Below, piece by piece: positions 17,070-25,078 of a stretch of DNA of 64,000 bases. Origin of the DNA: Legionella oakridgensis ATCC 33761 = DSM 21215 (GTDB lineage Bacteria > Pseudomonadota > Gammaproteobacteria > Legionellales > Legionellaceae); contig NZ_CP004006.1 in assembly GCF_000512355.1 (NCBI RefSeq), forward strand, positions 2,438,501-2,502,500, given 5' to 3'. The translations under genes were made by a program, and so were the position numbers. The notes beneath the pieces are model-generated. The model was not told the DNA's origin. It did not search any database and was given only the letters and a program-made list of their open reading frames with translations. Position 1 is the stretch's first letter; each line of letters begins with the position of its first letter.

Positions 17070-20000
17070 TTACTTAACAACCGGCGTAGAGCCTGATGAG
17101 CCTGTTGGAGGTGAAGATTTCTTACCACCCGGTGTAGCTTGAGCAGAGCCTCCCCCACCTTGGCCGAATTTTTTCTTAGCCCAACCCACTCCTTTGGTAG
17201 CATACCCTTGTAATTGTTTATCCATGGCAGCCTGAGCAGCTGACGTTTCTTTACCAGCCTCACCTATTTTTCCTTTCGTTTCTTCACCCCATTGGGCCGC
17301 TTCTTGTCCCATACCTTCGGGCTGCCCTCCAATCCAACGCAACACTTTATCTGGAAGATAGGCAATCAACGTAAATGCTTTTTGAACGATGGTTAGATAC
17401 AGCATGGTATAAATTAAAATAGAGAAAAAGTAGGCGTAGACCCCGGCCCATCCGGTATACCCTCCCGAAATTGTCCCTGCAGAAGTTGATATACTACTGC
17501 CTGTGAAATTGGTAAACCCAGCACCTAGGGCAACCTGATCGGCAACGCTAGGATTATCGGCGAACGCCCCTGATCCTTGCAGAAAACCAATGGCATTCAA
17601 AAATCCTGCATTTAACACCCAGACTCCTACATAAGAAAGGGCAATCGCGGCAATGTAGCCAATAATCATCATGGAGGGCCTTAAAAAGACATTCATAAGA
17701 ATCATGATGGCCTGCTCACCCTTACCAAACGCTTCATGTCCTTCCGGATGAGTAACGCCTAAAGCCACAATAGGGGCAGCCACCATGGCTTCGATGACGG
17801 CAATAAGCCAGGCGATTGAACCGAGGGTAAAGATGACGTAGGGTAGGATTGGGACATAATAGGCGGTTGTAAACCCAACCCCAACCATGATGAATGTCCA
17901 GGTTAATAACAATGGCAAAATCAGCGCAATCATGGCGAACAAGAACACACCAACAATAGGGATAGCGGCCATCATAATCAATTCTATCCACAGATTGCCG
18001 GCAAAATTGATGTAATAAGTACCCATATTAGCCAAAGCCACTACGGGGTTGATGCCAGGCACGGTAATAATTCTCACCCCGTTTTCAAAGATGGTTGCCA
18101 TGGCTTTTAATGGCATTTGTATAAACCCCCATACAATTTGTTCAATGAAGGTTCCCAATAAAGCCATGAAAACGTTATAGATGGTGGCTAAAATATACCA
18201 CAGCATGGTGCCAAGAAGATTACCGATGCAAACGAAGAAAAAGAAATGCCCGCCACCACAACTAAACGAAGGGTATGGCAATTGCAGTGCACTCAAATTT
18301 GCCGGAGGAATATCACCCAACGGTCCAAAATTTGGTCCACTCAAGCCTGGCTGCTGGTTCGGCGTTGTTACTATACTGGAATTGGTGGTAAAACCATACA
18401 CCGTAGAATCATTAAAATTTGTGTCCTGTACATTAAGGCTTGAGAATGAATAATCGGCCGCAGAAACGGAATTTACTCCCTCCCCGCCTCCAGCAATCAG
18501 ATAGGCAACCTGTGCGACATAGGATGGGTTATTATTAAATAATTCACACAACACAGGAGGGGTGCTGCCAGAACATTGTAATTGAGTCAGACCACTCAGA
18601 GGAAACGTGCAATTTTTTAACCCGCTGTCTTTGTCTACCAAACCAGAAGAATCAGACATGGCCGACACGTTTAATCGCACCAGATTAAAAAAGTAGCTGC
18701 CAGCCATAACCCAACCTTGCGAGGTTGCATTTTGGATAAAAGCGCGTGCATTTGCAGCAGTACCCGCATCTTTTGCCTGCTTTTGTAGCGTCAAGGTAGG
18801 CAACATAATCGTTTGATAATCAGAAACCGCTCCTAGAAATTCGGTGCCATTAAATAATGTTGCCGTTGCACTCCCTTTTACTGGCCCCCACATCGTACAA
18901 TTGGTGGTATCCCTGTTTGCACATACATCACCCGTGGTGGTTTGTGGGACTCCATACTGTTGGATAGCAAGATTAGAATAATTTGACGTCGTAGAATTTT
19001 GTGACGATGATGCAGCAAATGTCGGATTATTATTGACCATTACTTGGGCAATCATGGCCAATTCCATATACATTTGCTGGATAGCAATGGCTCTGGACAT
19101 TTTGGCCGTCGCCAAGTCCTGCTGAGCATTTGCAGAGTTTGCATTGCTGCCGCCGCCGCCAAGTACTTGTAAAACACTTGCATCTGAAACCGGATTCTGG
19201 GAATTAGCATCACTAAAAGAAAAAGCATTCCATTGTATTGTTCCGCAAGTACCATTCAACTGAGAATATAGAGGATCCGTAAAATTAGGCATCTCCAGCG
19301 TATAGCTGGATTGTGCTGGGTTTGCTGATTGTTTGGCAACCACGTTAACCGTACTGATAAAATCGGGAACGGGGTTACCACAAAAACTCTGCATGTTTGA
19401 AGACAAATCCTCACCATAGCAAGGCCCTGCATTATTGCTTTTCTGTTGCAGATACGCCGTGCGTTGATTTTCCAATTGTTTCTGCAGGCCCAGCATACAG
19501 ACTTGACCAGCCAAAATCGTTTGTGCACCGCTTAAAATATCACTTCCGCCACTTGAATTACCCATATAGTTTTGCGCGGGATTGGGTTGGCTTATCACAA
19601 TGGAACCACCGCCGTTTAAATAACCCAGCGCAGCATCCCACACTTTATCCGCAGCTCCCACCCCTTGTAAAACAATCCACATGACAAAAATTTGCATCAA
19701 ACAATAACCGGAAGCTTTGGGTATCAGTAATGCCAAACCAAACGTTGTACGGATAGGAACCCACAATGAAGACCACTTTTGACCTAAAAACTGCCCTTCC
19801 TGAGCGGTGTTTAACGTCGACACCAACAAGGTGTACATGATCACAATACCGCCTAAAGCAAGTACCGCAGCATTGAGCACCGCAAACATGCTTCCCATGA
19901 TTTGAGAACCTGTGCCATGCAGCACACCATCTACGACGCCAAAAATATTACCGAGGAATATAACCGAATAATCGCCTGGCGGGGGCGCAAATGATAACGA

Positions 20001-20078
20001 CCCTTGACTCTGACTATCTGCAGCCAACACCAACGTTGGGAACAATGTAAAAAACAAACTAAGGGTAAACTTTTTCAT
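17070..20078 (-). CDS. dotA: Dot/Icm type IVB secretion inner membrane protein DotA
   Basis: A polytopic inner membrane protein of 1002 residues, somewhat shorter than the roughly 1050 of L. pneumophila. It has a cleavable signal (MKKFTLSLFFTLFPTLVLAA), membrane helices near residues 65-90 and 115-140, a long Ser/Asn/Gly-rich periplasmic region at about 160-600, several more helices at about 600-925, and a hydrophilic Gly/Ser-rich tail. Segments such as AQEGQFLGQKWSSLWVPIR and EGHEAFGKGEQAIMILMNVF are typical of DotA. The ATG overlaps the icmV stop by 4 bases, so the two are coupled. The frame is intact. Confidence 0.97.
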   Translation of the reverse strand: MKKFTLSLFFTLFPTLVLAADSQSQGSLSFAPPPGDYSVIFLGNIFGVVDGVLHGTGSQIMGSMFAVLNAAVLALGGIVIMYTLLVSTLNTAQEGQFLGQKWSSLWVPIRTTFGLALLIPKASGYCLMQIFVMWIVLQGVGAADKVWDAALGYLNGGGSIVISQPNPAQNYMGNSSGGSDILSGAQTILAGQVCMLGLQKQLENQRTAYLQQKSNNAGPCYGEDLSSNMQSFCGNPVPDFISTVNVVAKQSANPAQSSYTLEMPNFTDPLYSQLNGTCGTIQWNAFSFSDANSQNPVSDASVLQVLGGGGSNANSANAQQDLATAKMSRAIAIQQMYMELAMIAQVMVNNNPTFAASSSQNSTTSNYSNLAIQQYGVPQTTTGDVCANRDTTNCTMWGPVKGSATATLFNGTEFLGAVSDYQTIMLPTLTLQKQAKDAGTAANARAFIQNATSQGWVMAGSYFFNLVRLNVSAMSDSSGLVDKDSGLKNCTFPLSGLTQLQCSGSTPPVLCELFNNNPSYVAQVAYLIAGGGEGVNSVSAADYSFSSLNVQDTNFNDSTVYGFTTNSSIVTTPNQQPGLSGPNFGPLGDIPPANLSALQLPYPSFSCGGGHFFFFVCIGNLLGTMLWYILATIYNVFMALLGTFIEQIVWGFIQMPLKAMATIFENGVRIITVPGINPVVALANMGTYYINFAGNLWIELIMMAAIPIVGVFLFAMIALILPLLLTWTFIMVGVGFTTAYYVPILPYVIFTLGSIAWLIAVIEAMVAAPIVALGVTHPEGHEAFGKGEQAIMILMNVFLRPSMMIIGYIAAIALSYVGVWVLNAGFLNAIGFLQGSGAFADNPSVADQVALGAGFTNFTGSSISTSAGTISGGYTGWAGVYAYFFSILIYTMLYLTIVQKAFTLIAYLPDKVLRWIGGQPEGMGQEAAQWGEETKGKIGEAGKETSAAQAAMDKQLQGYATKGVGWAKKKFGQGGGGSAQATPGGKKSSPPTGSSGSTPVVK

Positions 20079-20530
20079 GGTTTATCACCCATTATGCCTT
20101 GCCTAAACCATTCGTGCACGGAGCAACCTAATTTTCGTTCCTTAATCTGGAAATACCAAAAGTGATAGCGAAAGGCTAAAATCAGGGCAATAAATGTTAC
20201 AATCAGGCTCAGCCAAAACGCTAACATATGACCCAGTACACACCGATAAATCGCATACGCTAAAAGGAGAATAGCAATAAAAATCATAAATAGACATAAT
20301 CGAAACAATGCCTTTTGCTTTGCAAGAAGCTCGCCATCCGTCAAATTAAATTGGGCTTTAACCTCTTCGAATGATACTTTTGGAGCGCCACGTTGCGGTA
20401 CAAACAGTCGCTTGAGTCCATTCCCAATATAAGCCGCCGCCCCTTTAACTCGGTCCCAGTCAGCCCAGCCTCGAATATTGAAAATACTTCTTACTATATT
20501 CCCTATTCGGGAACCAGATTGTCTTTTCAT
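20075..20530 (-). CDS. icmV: Dot/Icm type IVB secretion protein IcmV
   Basis: A 151-residue inner membrane protein with two adjacent membrane helices at about residues 75-125 (LFRLCLFMIFIAILLLAYAIY and MLAFWLSLIVTFIALILAF) and basic ends. It matches IcmV of Dot/Icm region I, cotranscribed with dotA. It is divergent from icmW across a 108-base promoter region. The N-terminal segment contains RSIFNIRGWADWDRVKGA, characteristic of IcmV. Confidence 0.95.
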   Translation of the reverse strand: MKRQSGSRIGNIVRSIFNIRGWADWDRVKGAAAYIGNGLKRLFVPQRGAPKVSFEEVKAQFNLTDGELLAKQKALFRLCLFMIFIAILLLAYAIYRCVLGHMLAFWLSLIVTFIALILAFRYHFWYFQIKERKLGCSVHEWFRQGIMGDKP

Positions 20531-20572
20531 AAAACTTACTTTATTCCAATAGACTTTTACTTTTTATACTAT

Positions 20573-20580
20573 ATTATAAT
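20573..20580. promoter_or_regulatory. Overlapping divergent -10 elements for icmV and icmW
   Basis: ATATTATAATA contains TATAAT on the plus strand (20575-20580) and, offset by two bases, TATAAT on the minus strand (20573-20578). Both lie in the only gap between the divergent genes. -35 elements are not clear on either strand. Confidence 0.4.
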
Positions 20581-20614
20581 AGTTAATTGAAACACAACGT
20601 ATTCATTCTTCTCT

Positions 20615-20637
20615 GTAAAAAGTAAAAAAAGAGTAAA
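20615..20637 (+). promoter_or_regulatory. GTAAA repeats before icmW, possible CpxR-like sites
   Basis: GTAAA occurs at 20615-20619, 20622-20626 and 20633-20637. The last two are 6 bases apart, near the GTAAA-N-GTAAA arrangement of CpxR boxes; CpxR is reported to control icmV-dotA and icmW-icmX in L. pneumophila. The repeats end one base before the icmW ATG, so they would sit in the leader, which weakens the case. Confidence 0.25.
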
Positions 20638-20638
20638 T

Positions 20639-21094
20639 ATGCCTGATCTTAGTCATGAAGCCTCTGCCCAATATTGGCATGATTTTATTGATCCTATGAT
20701 TTACCGGGTCGTTACCTTTATGGAAAGCGTGGAAGACTGGACCCTCGATGGAGAAACCAGACTTGAACAAGCCATCGCACAATTAGGCAAGGAATTGGAT
20801 GATATCGAAACCATCGATATGAATGCTTTGGGCGAAGAAGATAAATTCATTCGGTTGGTTGGCAATATAAAGTCTGGACGCGGACTTCGACTATTACAAG
20901 CCATTGATACCGTTCATCCCGGCAGTGCCTCAAAAATCCTGATTTATGCAGAAGAAACCAGCACGTCAAGTTCTGATCCATCTGGTTTTTTCCTTAAACG
21001 CAACATTGTCTTTGAACGATTACGTTTATTATCGCGCGTTTTTTCCGAATACCGTCTTAAACTTGTTGCACGAGCTCTTGAAGGGGAAGAATAA
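20639..21094 (+). CDS. icmW: Dot/Icm chaperone subunit IcmW
   Basis: A 151-residue acidic cytoplasmic protein. It is the small type IV adaptor that, with IcmS, binds effectors and presents them to the DotL coupling complex. The sequence carries the IcmW landmarks SAQYWHDFIDPMIYRVVTFM, VEDWTLDGETRLEQAIAQL and FLKRNIVFERLRLLSRVFSE, at standard length. Its TAA shares a base with the icmX ATG (TAATG), indicating coupled translation. Confidence 0.97.
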   Translation: MPDLSHEASAQYWHDFIDPMIYRVVTFMESVEDWTLDGETRLEQAIAQLGKELDDIETIDMNALGEEDKFIRLVGNIKSGRGLRLLQAIDTVHPGSASKILIYAEETSTSSSDPSGFFLKRNIVFERLRLLSRVFSEYRLKLVARALEGEE

Positions 21095-22437
21095 TGAAAA
21101 TAATTGGCCGCTCGCTTTTCGCCTGTTTGCTGTCCATGAGCCTTTTCACCGCTGAGGCTGCGGATTATGAGCCCGCTCCTACGAGTGAAAATTACTCCCC
21201 TGAGTTATCTGATATGAACACAAGCTTACAAAGCATTCAGGTTTACCTTTATAATTTAGGGCAATATTTAGGGTTTTCTCTAGGAAATGCCCCACAAAAC
21301 AATCCTATTGAATCAGCCGCACCTTTGCCCTTTTTAGACCTTTCCCAAACTCAAATTGCTAATCTCTACATCCCGGCCATCACCGCACTAACCAATATTA
21401 TGAGTCTTACCATTTTTAAAAATTACGGTTCAACCACAACTACAGGCGGAAACATATCGGTCAGTAGCTTGATTGACCAACAGCCGTACCAATCTGATCC
21501 GGGCAGTCAATCAGTATTGAATACGCTGACAACACCAGACTATTCTTACTGTCTAGGAAGTCAAACCGCAACAACATTTAAAGCCGATCCTTTGACAACG
21601 TGCACGAATGCCGGGCAACAGCTAACCAACTTAAAAGTTGTGAATGATGTCATTGGCTCACTTCCTAATCCCACGACTTTTTTCACCAGTGGAGGGATTA
21701 CCGGTTCAGACAACAGTAATCTGCTTCAGCAACTGAGCAGCAACTCTCTCCTAACGCCGCTTAGTTATTCTACCGAAAGCCAGGCAGCCTCAGGAACAAG
21801 CTCATCTGCAGGCAGTGACACCTCAAGCCAAGATGTACTGACCGCCAATAGTGAAGCTCAAATTGCTGAAAATTTCATCCGCTATGTCAGCGGAGGCACA
21901 GTGCCGATTGATTTAGCAACCTGGACACAATATGGTAATTTATATACAGCAGCCACTGGCACAACAACCGATCTCTCCACACAACAGGCGAAGTATACAC
22001 TGATACAATATCTTTCTTCCTTGCGCACCTATGCCGCTCAAACTTCCGTGGGTATTAATAATCTTTACTATATTCTGTCGAAAAGGATGAAAAGCGAGTC
22101 AGCGCAAACAAGTGAGGCATTAAATGAATACAATATGGCAACCTGGCGATTGGCAAACATCAGCAATGCTGCCAGTGGCCAGGGTGGTAACAATCAACAA
22201 TCTCAGCAGCAACAACAATGGCAACAACAAATACAAAGCGCTCCTCCTGAGACAGTACAAAAAGAAATTGCCCTTTTGCTTGCAGAAATCAATTATCAAT
22301 TATATTTAAGTCGACAACAGCAAGAACGTATTTTACTGACCAACAGCATTTTAGTCATTCAAAGTGCTCGTTCAGTTAAGCCCAGTCTGCTGGGTGCTGA
22401 TCAAGACCTAGGTCAAGGTCAAAGTCAAACACAATAA
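21094..22437 (+). CDS. icmX: Dot/Icm type IVB secretion protein IcmX
   Basis: A 447-residue periplasmic protein with a signal peptide (KIIGRSLFACLLSMSLFTAEA). The body is low in charge and rich in Ser, Thr, Asn and Gln, and a Gln-rich stretch (QQSQQQQQWQQQIQ) lies near residue 370. These features and the location after icmW identify IcmX, which is required for Legionella pore formation and effector delivery. The C-terminal part (LAEINYQLYLSRQQQERILL) is the conserved helix. It is slightly shorter than the L. pneumophila protein. The tail GQGQSQTQ is low complexity. Confidence 0.93.
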   Translation: MKIIGRSLFACLLSMSLFTAEAADYEPAPTSENYSPELSDMNTSLQSIQVYLYNLGQYLGFSLGNAPQNNPIESAAPLPFLDLSQTQIANLYIPAITALTNIMSLTIFKNYGSTTTTGGNISVSSLIDQQPYQSDPGSQSVLNTLTTPDYSYCLGSQTATTFKADPLTTCTNAGQQLTNLKVVNDVIGSLPNPTTFFTSGGITGSDNSNLLQQLSSNSLLTPLSYSTESQAASGTSSSAGSDTSSQDVLTANSEAQIAENFIRYVSGGTVPIDLATWTQYGNLYTAATGTTTDLSTQQAKYTLIQYLSSLRTYAAQTSVGINNLYYILSKRMKSESAQTSEALNEYNMATWRLANISNAASGQGGNNQQSQQQQQWQQQIQSAPPETVQKEIALLLAEINYQLYLSRQQQERILLTNSILVIQSARSVKPSLLGADQDLGQGQSQTQ

Positions 22438-22458
22438 TCTGAAAACGGAGCAGAATCC

Positions 22459-22583
22459 TATACTCACAGCAATTGAGATTTCGGCTAGGCGCAAATGAAT
22501 GAGTCGAGCGAGTGTACAAGCAGCACATGACTGATGACGAACACGTTTGCAACAACGCCAAAAACTCAAGTGCGAAGAGTATA
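22459..22583 (+). repeat. Intergenic repeat family B, copy 1 (terminal inverted repeats)
   Basis: A 125-base element bounded by TATACTC (22459-22465) and GAGTATA (22577-22583), a 7-bp terminal inverted repeat. The inverse complement at 39286-39414 is clearly homologous: shared blocks include ATTGAGATTTCGGCT, GCAAATGA, GAGTGTACAAGCAG, TTTGCAACAACG and AAAACTCAAGTGCGAAGAGTATA. It lies between convergent icmX and the glycosyltransferase gene. It encodes no plausible protein; the small ORFs through it are shadows. A MITE-like miniature element is the best description. Confidence 0.75.
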
Positions 22584-22600
22584 TATGATCCTGCTCTTTT

Positions 22601-23635
22601 TTATTGATAACCCAAACCTGAGAGCACTGAATCCAAACGCTCCTTGACCACGCCAACAGGAATGAGGCTCATGGTTTCCGCTCCATGGGCATGAGTGCCC
22701 CAACGATTACTGCTGGCCGTTTTTTGCAGGACGGTTTTTACTGCTTCCGGATAATAATCCACCGCTAAATGGCGGTATAAGTAAGGTCCGGAAACGTCAG
22801 CGCTGGTCACGGCATGTAAAGCAATCACCGGTGTTCCCACCGCAGTCGCCATGTGAGAAGGCCCAGTATCAGGACATAATACAAGATCTGCTTGCTGCAA
22901 CAGTGCGAGCAATTGTTTGGGCTTCGTTTTGCCAACCAAGTCAATGACAGACACGTTTTGTATGATTGCATCGGCCAATAAACGGTCATATTCTCCTGGA
23001 CCGCCTGTCAATACCACTTGCGCACGCCAGCGAGATTGTACGTGCCGAATGATTTGAATATAGTGTTCAATCAACCAACTGCGCTCCGGTTTGCTTGCTG
23101 CCGGGTTAATCAGCATCACAGGCCCTTTAGCTTGTGGAAGATGCTTTCGAGCCCAGTCATGATCAGAGGCAGAAATTGGCAAATCCCAACGAATTTCTTT
23201 CTTTTGCGCACCTAGCGCTTCAGCAAATTTTAGAAACCCCTCAAGCGTATGGTCATTACCAGGCGTTATCTTTTCTCCAACAAACCAATGATGCCCATCT
23301 TTAGCACGTAATACATCATAACCAATTTTTCGCGAAGCCCGAATAAAGGGGTACAAAAAATTAGCACGAAAACTCGCTTGAGTAGCTAATAACACATCAA
23401 AGTGCCGAGAGCGCATTTGCTTATTAAAACGCCAATAATCTGCAACATTACTGGGCTTAGGTATTACAATAAACTCCACACCATCCAATCCCTCTACCAA
23501 ATCATAAGCAGGCCGGGAAATTATCCAGGTTAATGACACATCGGGAATATTGGCTTGCAGCGTCCTTATCAGCGGCACAAGCATTAAGACATCTCCCAAA
23601 GCAGAAAGTCGTACAATGCATATAGATTTAATCAT
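22601..23635 (-). CDS. Glycosyltransferase family 9 (heptosyltransferase-like)
   Basis: A 344-residue GT-B fold enzyme of the ADP-heptose:LPS heptosyltransferase type. It shows the N-terminal IVRLSALGDVLMLVPLIRTL and the C-terminal nucleotide-sugar region DLVLCPDTGPSHMATAVGTP with IALHAVTSADVSGPY. Such enzymes add heptose (or a related sugar) to the LPS inner core at the inner face of the membrane. The exact acceptor and sugar cannot be told from sequence alone. It is convergent with icmX across a family B repeat. Confidence 0.85.
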   Translation of the reverse strand: MIKSICIVRLSALGDVLMLVPLIRTLQANIPDVSLTWIISRPAYDLVEGLDGVEFIVIPKPSNVADYWRFNKQMRSRHFDVLLATQASFRANFLYPFIRASRKIGYDVLRAKDGHHWFVGEKITPGNDHTLEGFLKFAEALGAQKKEIRWDLPISASDHDWARKHLPQAKGPVMLINPAASKPERSWLIEHYIQIIRHVQSRWRAQVVLTGGPGEYDRLLADAIIQNVSVIDLVGKTKPKQLLALLQQADLVLCPDTGPSHMATAVGTPVIALHAVTSADVSGPYLYRHLAVDYYPEAVKTVLQKTASSNRWGTHAHGAETMSLIPVGVVKERLDSVLSGLGYQ

Positions 23636-23725
23636 TTTTATGGTTGCAGTTAGGGCAAGTTTATTAAAAAATTCCGTAGCCTGGCAAAAAACATGTATTC
23701 GCGGTGCGCTAGATTATTGTTCAGA

Positions 23726-23923
23726 TTAATCACGTTTCAAAACAAAACGAGCCCCACAGTAAGGACACACTTCAACACCCGTTTCTTCGATAGGTAGATA
23801 AACTTTTGGATGTGCATTCCACAACTCCATTTCATCCGTAGGGCAGCTTAAAGGCAACTCTTTAGGGGATACCATATAATTTCGCTCAGCACAGGCTGGC
23901 TGTTTTTGATTCTGAGACATCAT
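23726..23923 (-). CDS. Small zinc-ribbon protein (zf-CHCC type)
   Basis: A 65-residue protein. Its C-terminal half carries one Cys (LSCPTDEMELW), a His (NAHPKVYL) and a CPYCGARF pair, the CHCC pattern found in small zinc-binding proteins related to the NDUFS6 subunit of complex I. Similar small genes are widespread in proteobacteria; the role is not established. Start is ATG 23923 or the next codon, ATG 23920. Confidence 0.75.
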   Translation of the reverse strand: MMSQNQKQPACAERNYMVSPKELPLSCPTDEMELWNAHPKVYLPIEETGVEVCPYCGARFVLKRD

Positions 23924-23957
23924 TGACTCCTAACAGTTTCATTAAAGTTTCTAGTGC

Positions 23958-24102
23958 CCTTTTCCATTTAATTTTGACTGGTTGTCTGTCATTCCCACGA
24001 AGGCAGGAAACCATGTTGAATAAGGCTCTGTGCTCCGCTCAGAATGGATCCCGCCTTCGCGGGGATGACAAAAAACAAACCATTTGTACCACTCAACCTG
24101 TC
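23958..24102 (-). repeat. Intergenic repeat family A, copy 2
   Basis: The inverse complement of the element at 2073-2235, without the internal duplication seen there. It ends with the complement of GACAGGTT at 24095-24102 and starts with the complement of AAAAGG at 23958. Inside are the hairpin-forming CCCGCGAAGGCGGG and CCTTCGTGGG regions. It lies between the zinc-ribbon gene and miaA. Confidence 0.75.
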
Positions 24103-24139
24103 CACATTGGAAAAATGTACTAGAGTATGTAAACAGATC

Positions 24140-25078
24140 CTAATTATTATCCAGTATTTTGCCGATTATGGCCATCATTTCTCCAGCAAGAGCAGGAGGA
24201 TCTTCTGCAGAAAAAATAAAGCCATCTGGCCAATGGCGCAACCAGGTTAACTGCCGTTTAGCCAGTTGTCTGGTTGCGGCGATCCCCTTGCTTTTTAATT
24301 GTGAATAATCATATTCGCCTTGCAAAAAAGAAAGCACCTGACGGTATCCTACACTTCTCATGGAAGGATAAGATGCGGTTAAATTCCATTGTTGTATAAG
24401 GAAATTTACTTCATCAATCAATCCCTCAGACAACATTTGTTCAAACCGCAAGGCAATGCGTTGATGCAACCATTGGCGTTGCTTAGGCATTAAAAGCAAA
24501 TTAATAAATCGAAAAGGGCGAACAGCATTTGTCTCGGCTAAAAAAAATTCCGACAATGGCTTTCCTGTCAATTGATAGACCTCTAAAGCACGTTGTATAC
24601 GCTGAGAATCATTAGGATGAATTCTTGCCGCAGCATCGGGATCAGCCTTTGCCAATTGCCCATGCAAGGAAAGCCATCCTTGCTCTTCCGCCTGTTGTAA
24701 AATTTGTTTGCGAATTTGCCCATCCGCTTGCGGCAAGGTAGACAAACCCTGCTGTAGCGCACGAAAATACATCATTGTGCCGCCAACCAGTAGCGGAATA
24801 TTCCCTCGTTTATGGATCATTTTGCATAGTTTATGCACATCCTCACAAAACTGCGCGGCAGAATAATGTTCTGGTGGATCTAAAATATCAATTAAATGAT
24901 GCGGAGCCTCAATGAGCATTTGAGCATTTGGTTTGGCAGTACCTATATCCATGCCACGATAAATCATCGCGGAATCAACGCTAATGATTTCAAAGGGAAA
25001 TTTCTGCACCAATTCGTAGGCCACCGCTGTTTTACCTGATGCCGTAGGCCCCATTAAACAAACCACTAATTCAACCAT
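24140..25078 (-). CDS. miaA: tRNA dimethylallyltransferase MiaA
   Basis: A 312-residue P-loop enzyme that adds a dimethylallyl group to A37 of tRNAs reading UNN codons. It has GPTASGKTAVAYEL at residues 10-23, DSAMIYRGMDIGTAKP at about 35-50, DILDPPEHYSAAQF and the tRNA-binding GVGYRQ-equivalent SVGYRQVLSFLQGEYD near residue 240, followed by RQLAKRQLTWLRHW. The start overlaps mutL by 8 bases. In many gammaproteobacteria hfq follows miaA; here a repeat and a small zinc-ribbon gene follow instead. Confidence 0.96.
   Translation of the reverse strand: MVELVVCLMGPTASGKTAVAYELVQKFPFEIISVDSAMIYRGMDIGTAKPNAQMLIEAPHHLIDILDPPEHYSAAQFCEDVHKLCKMIHKRGNIPLLVGGTMMYFRALQQGLSTLPQADGQIRKQILQQAEEQGWLSLHGQLAKADPDAAARIHPNDSQRIQRALEVYQLTGKPLSEFFLAETNAVRPFRFINLLLMPKQRQWLHQRIALRFEQMLSEGLIDEVNFLIQQWNLTASYPSMRSVGYRQVLSFLQGEYDYSQLKSKGIAATRQLAKRQLTWLRHWPDGFIFSAEDPPALAGEMMAIIGKILDNN

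Noticed and set aside
22376-22656. Open frames on the minus strand across 22376-22656 and on the plus strand at 39258-39584 with similar peptides
   Set aside because: The similarity arises because both cross copies of repeat family B. The peptides are Cys/Ser/Arg-rich with no conserved start or ribosome site.
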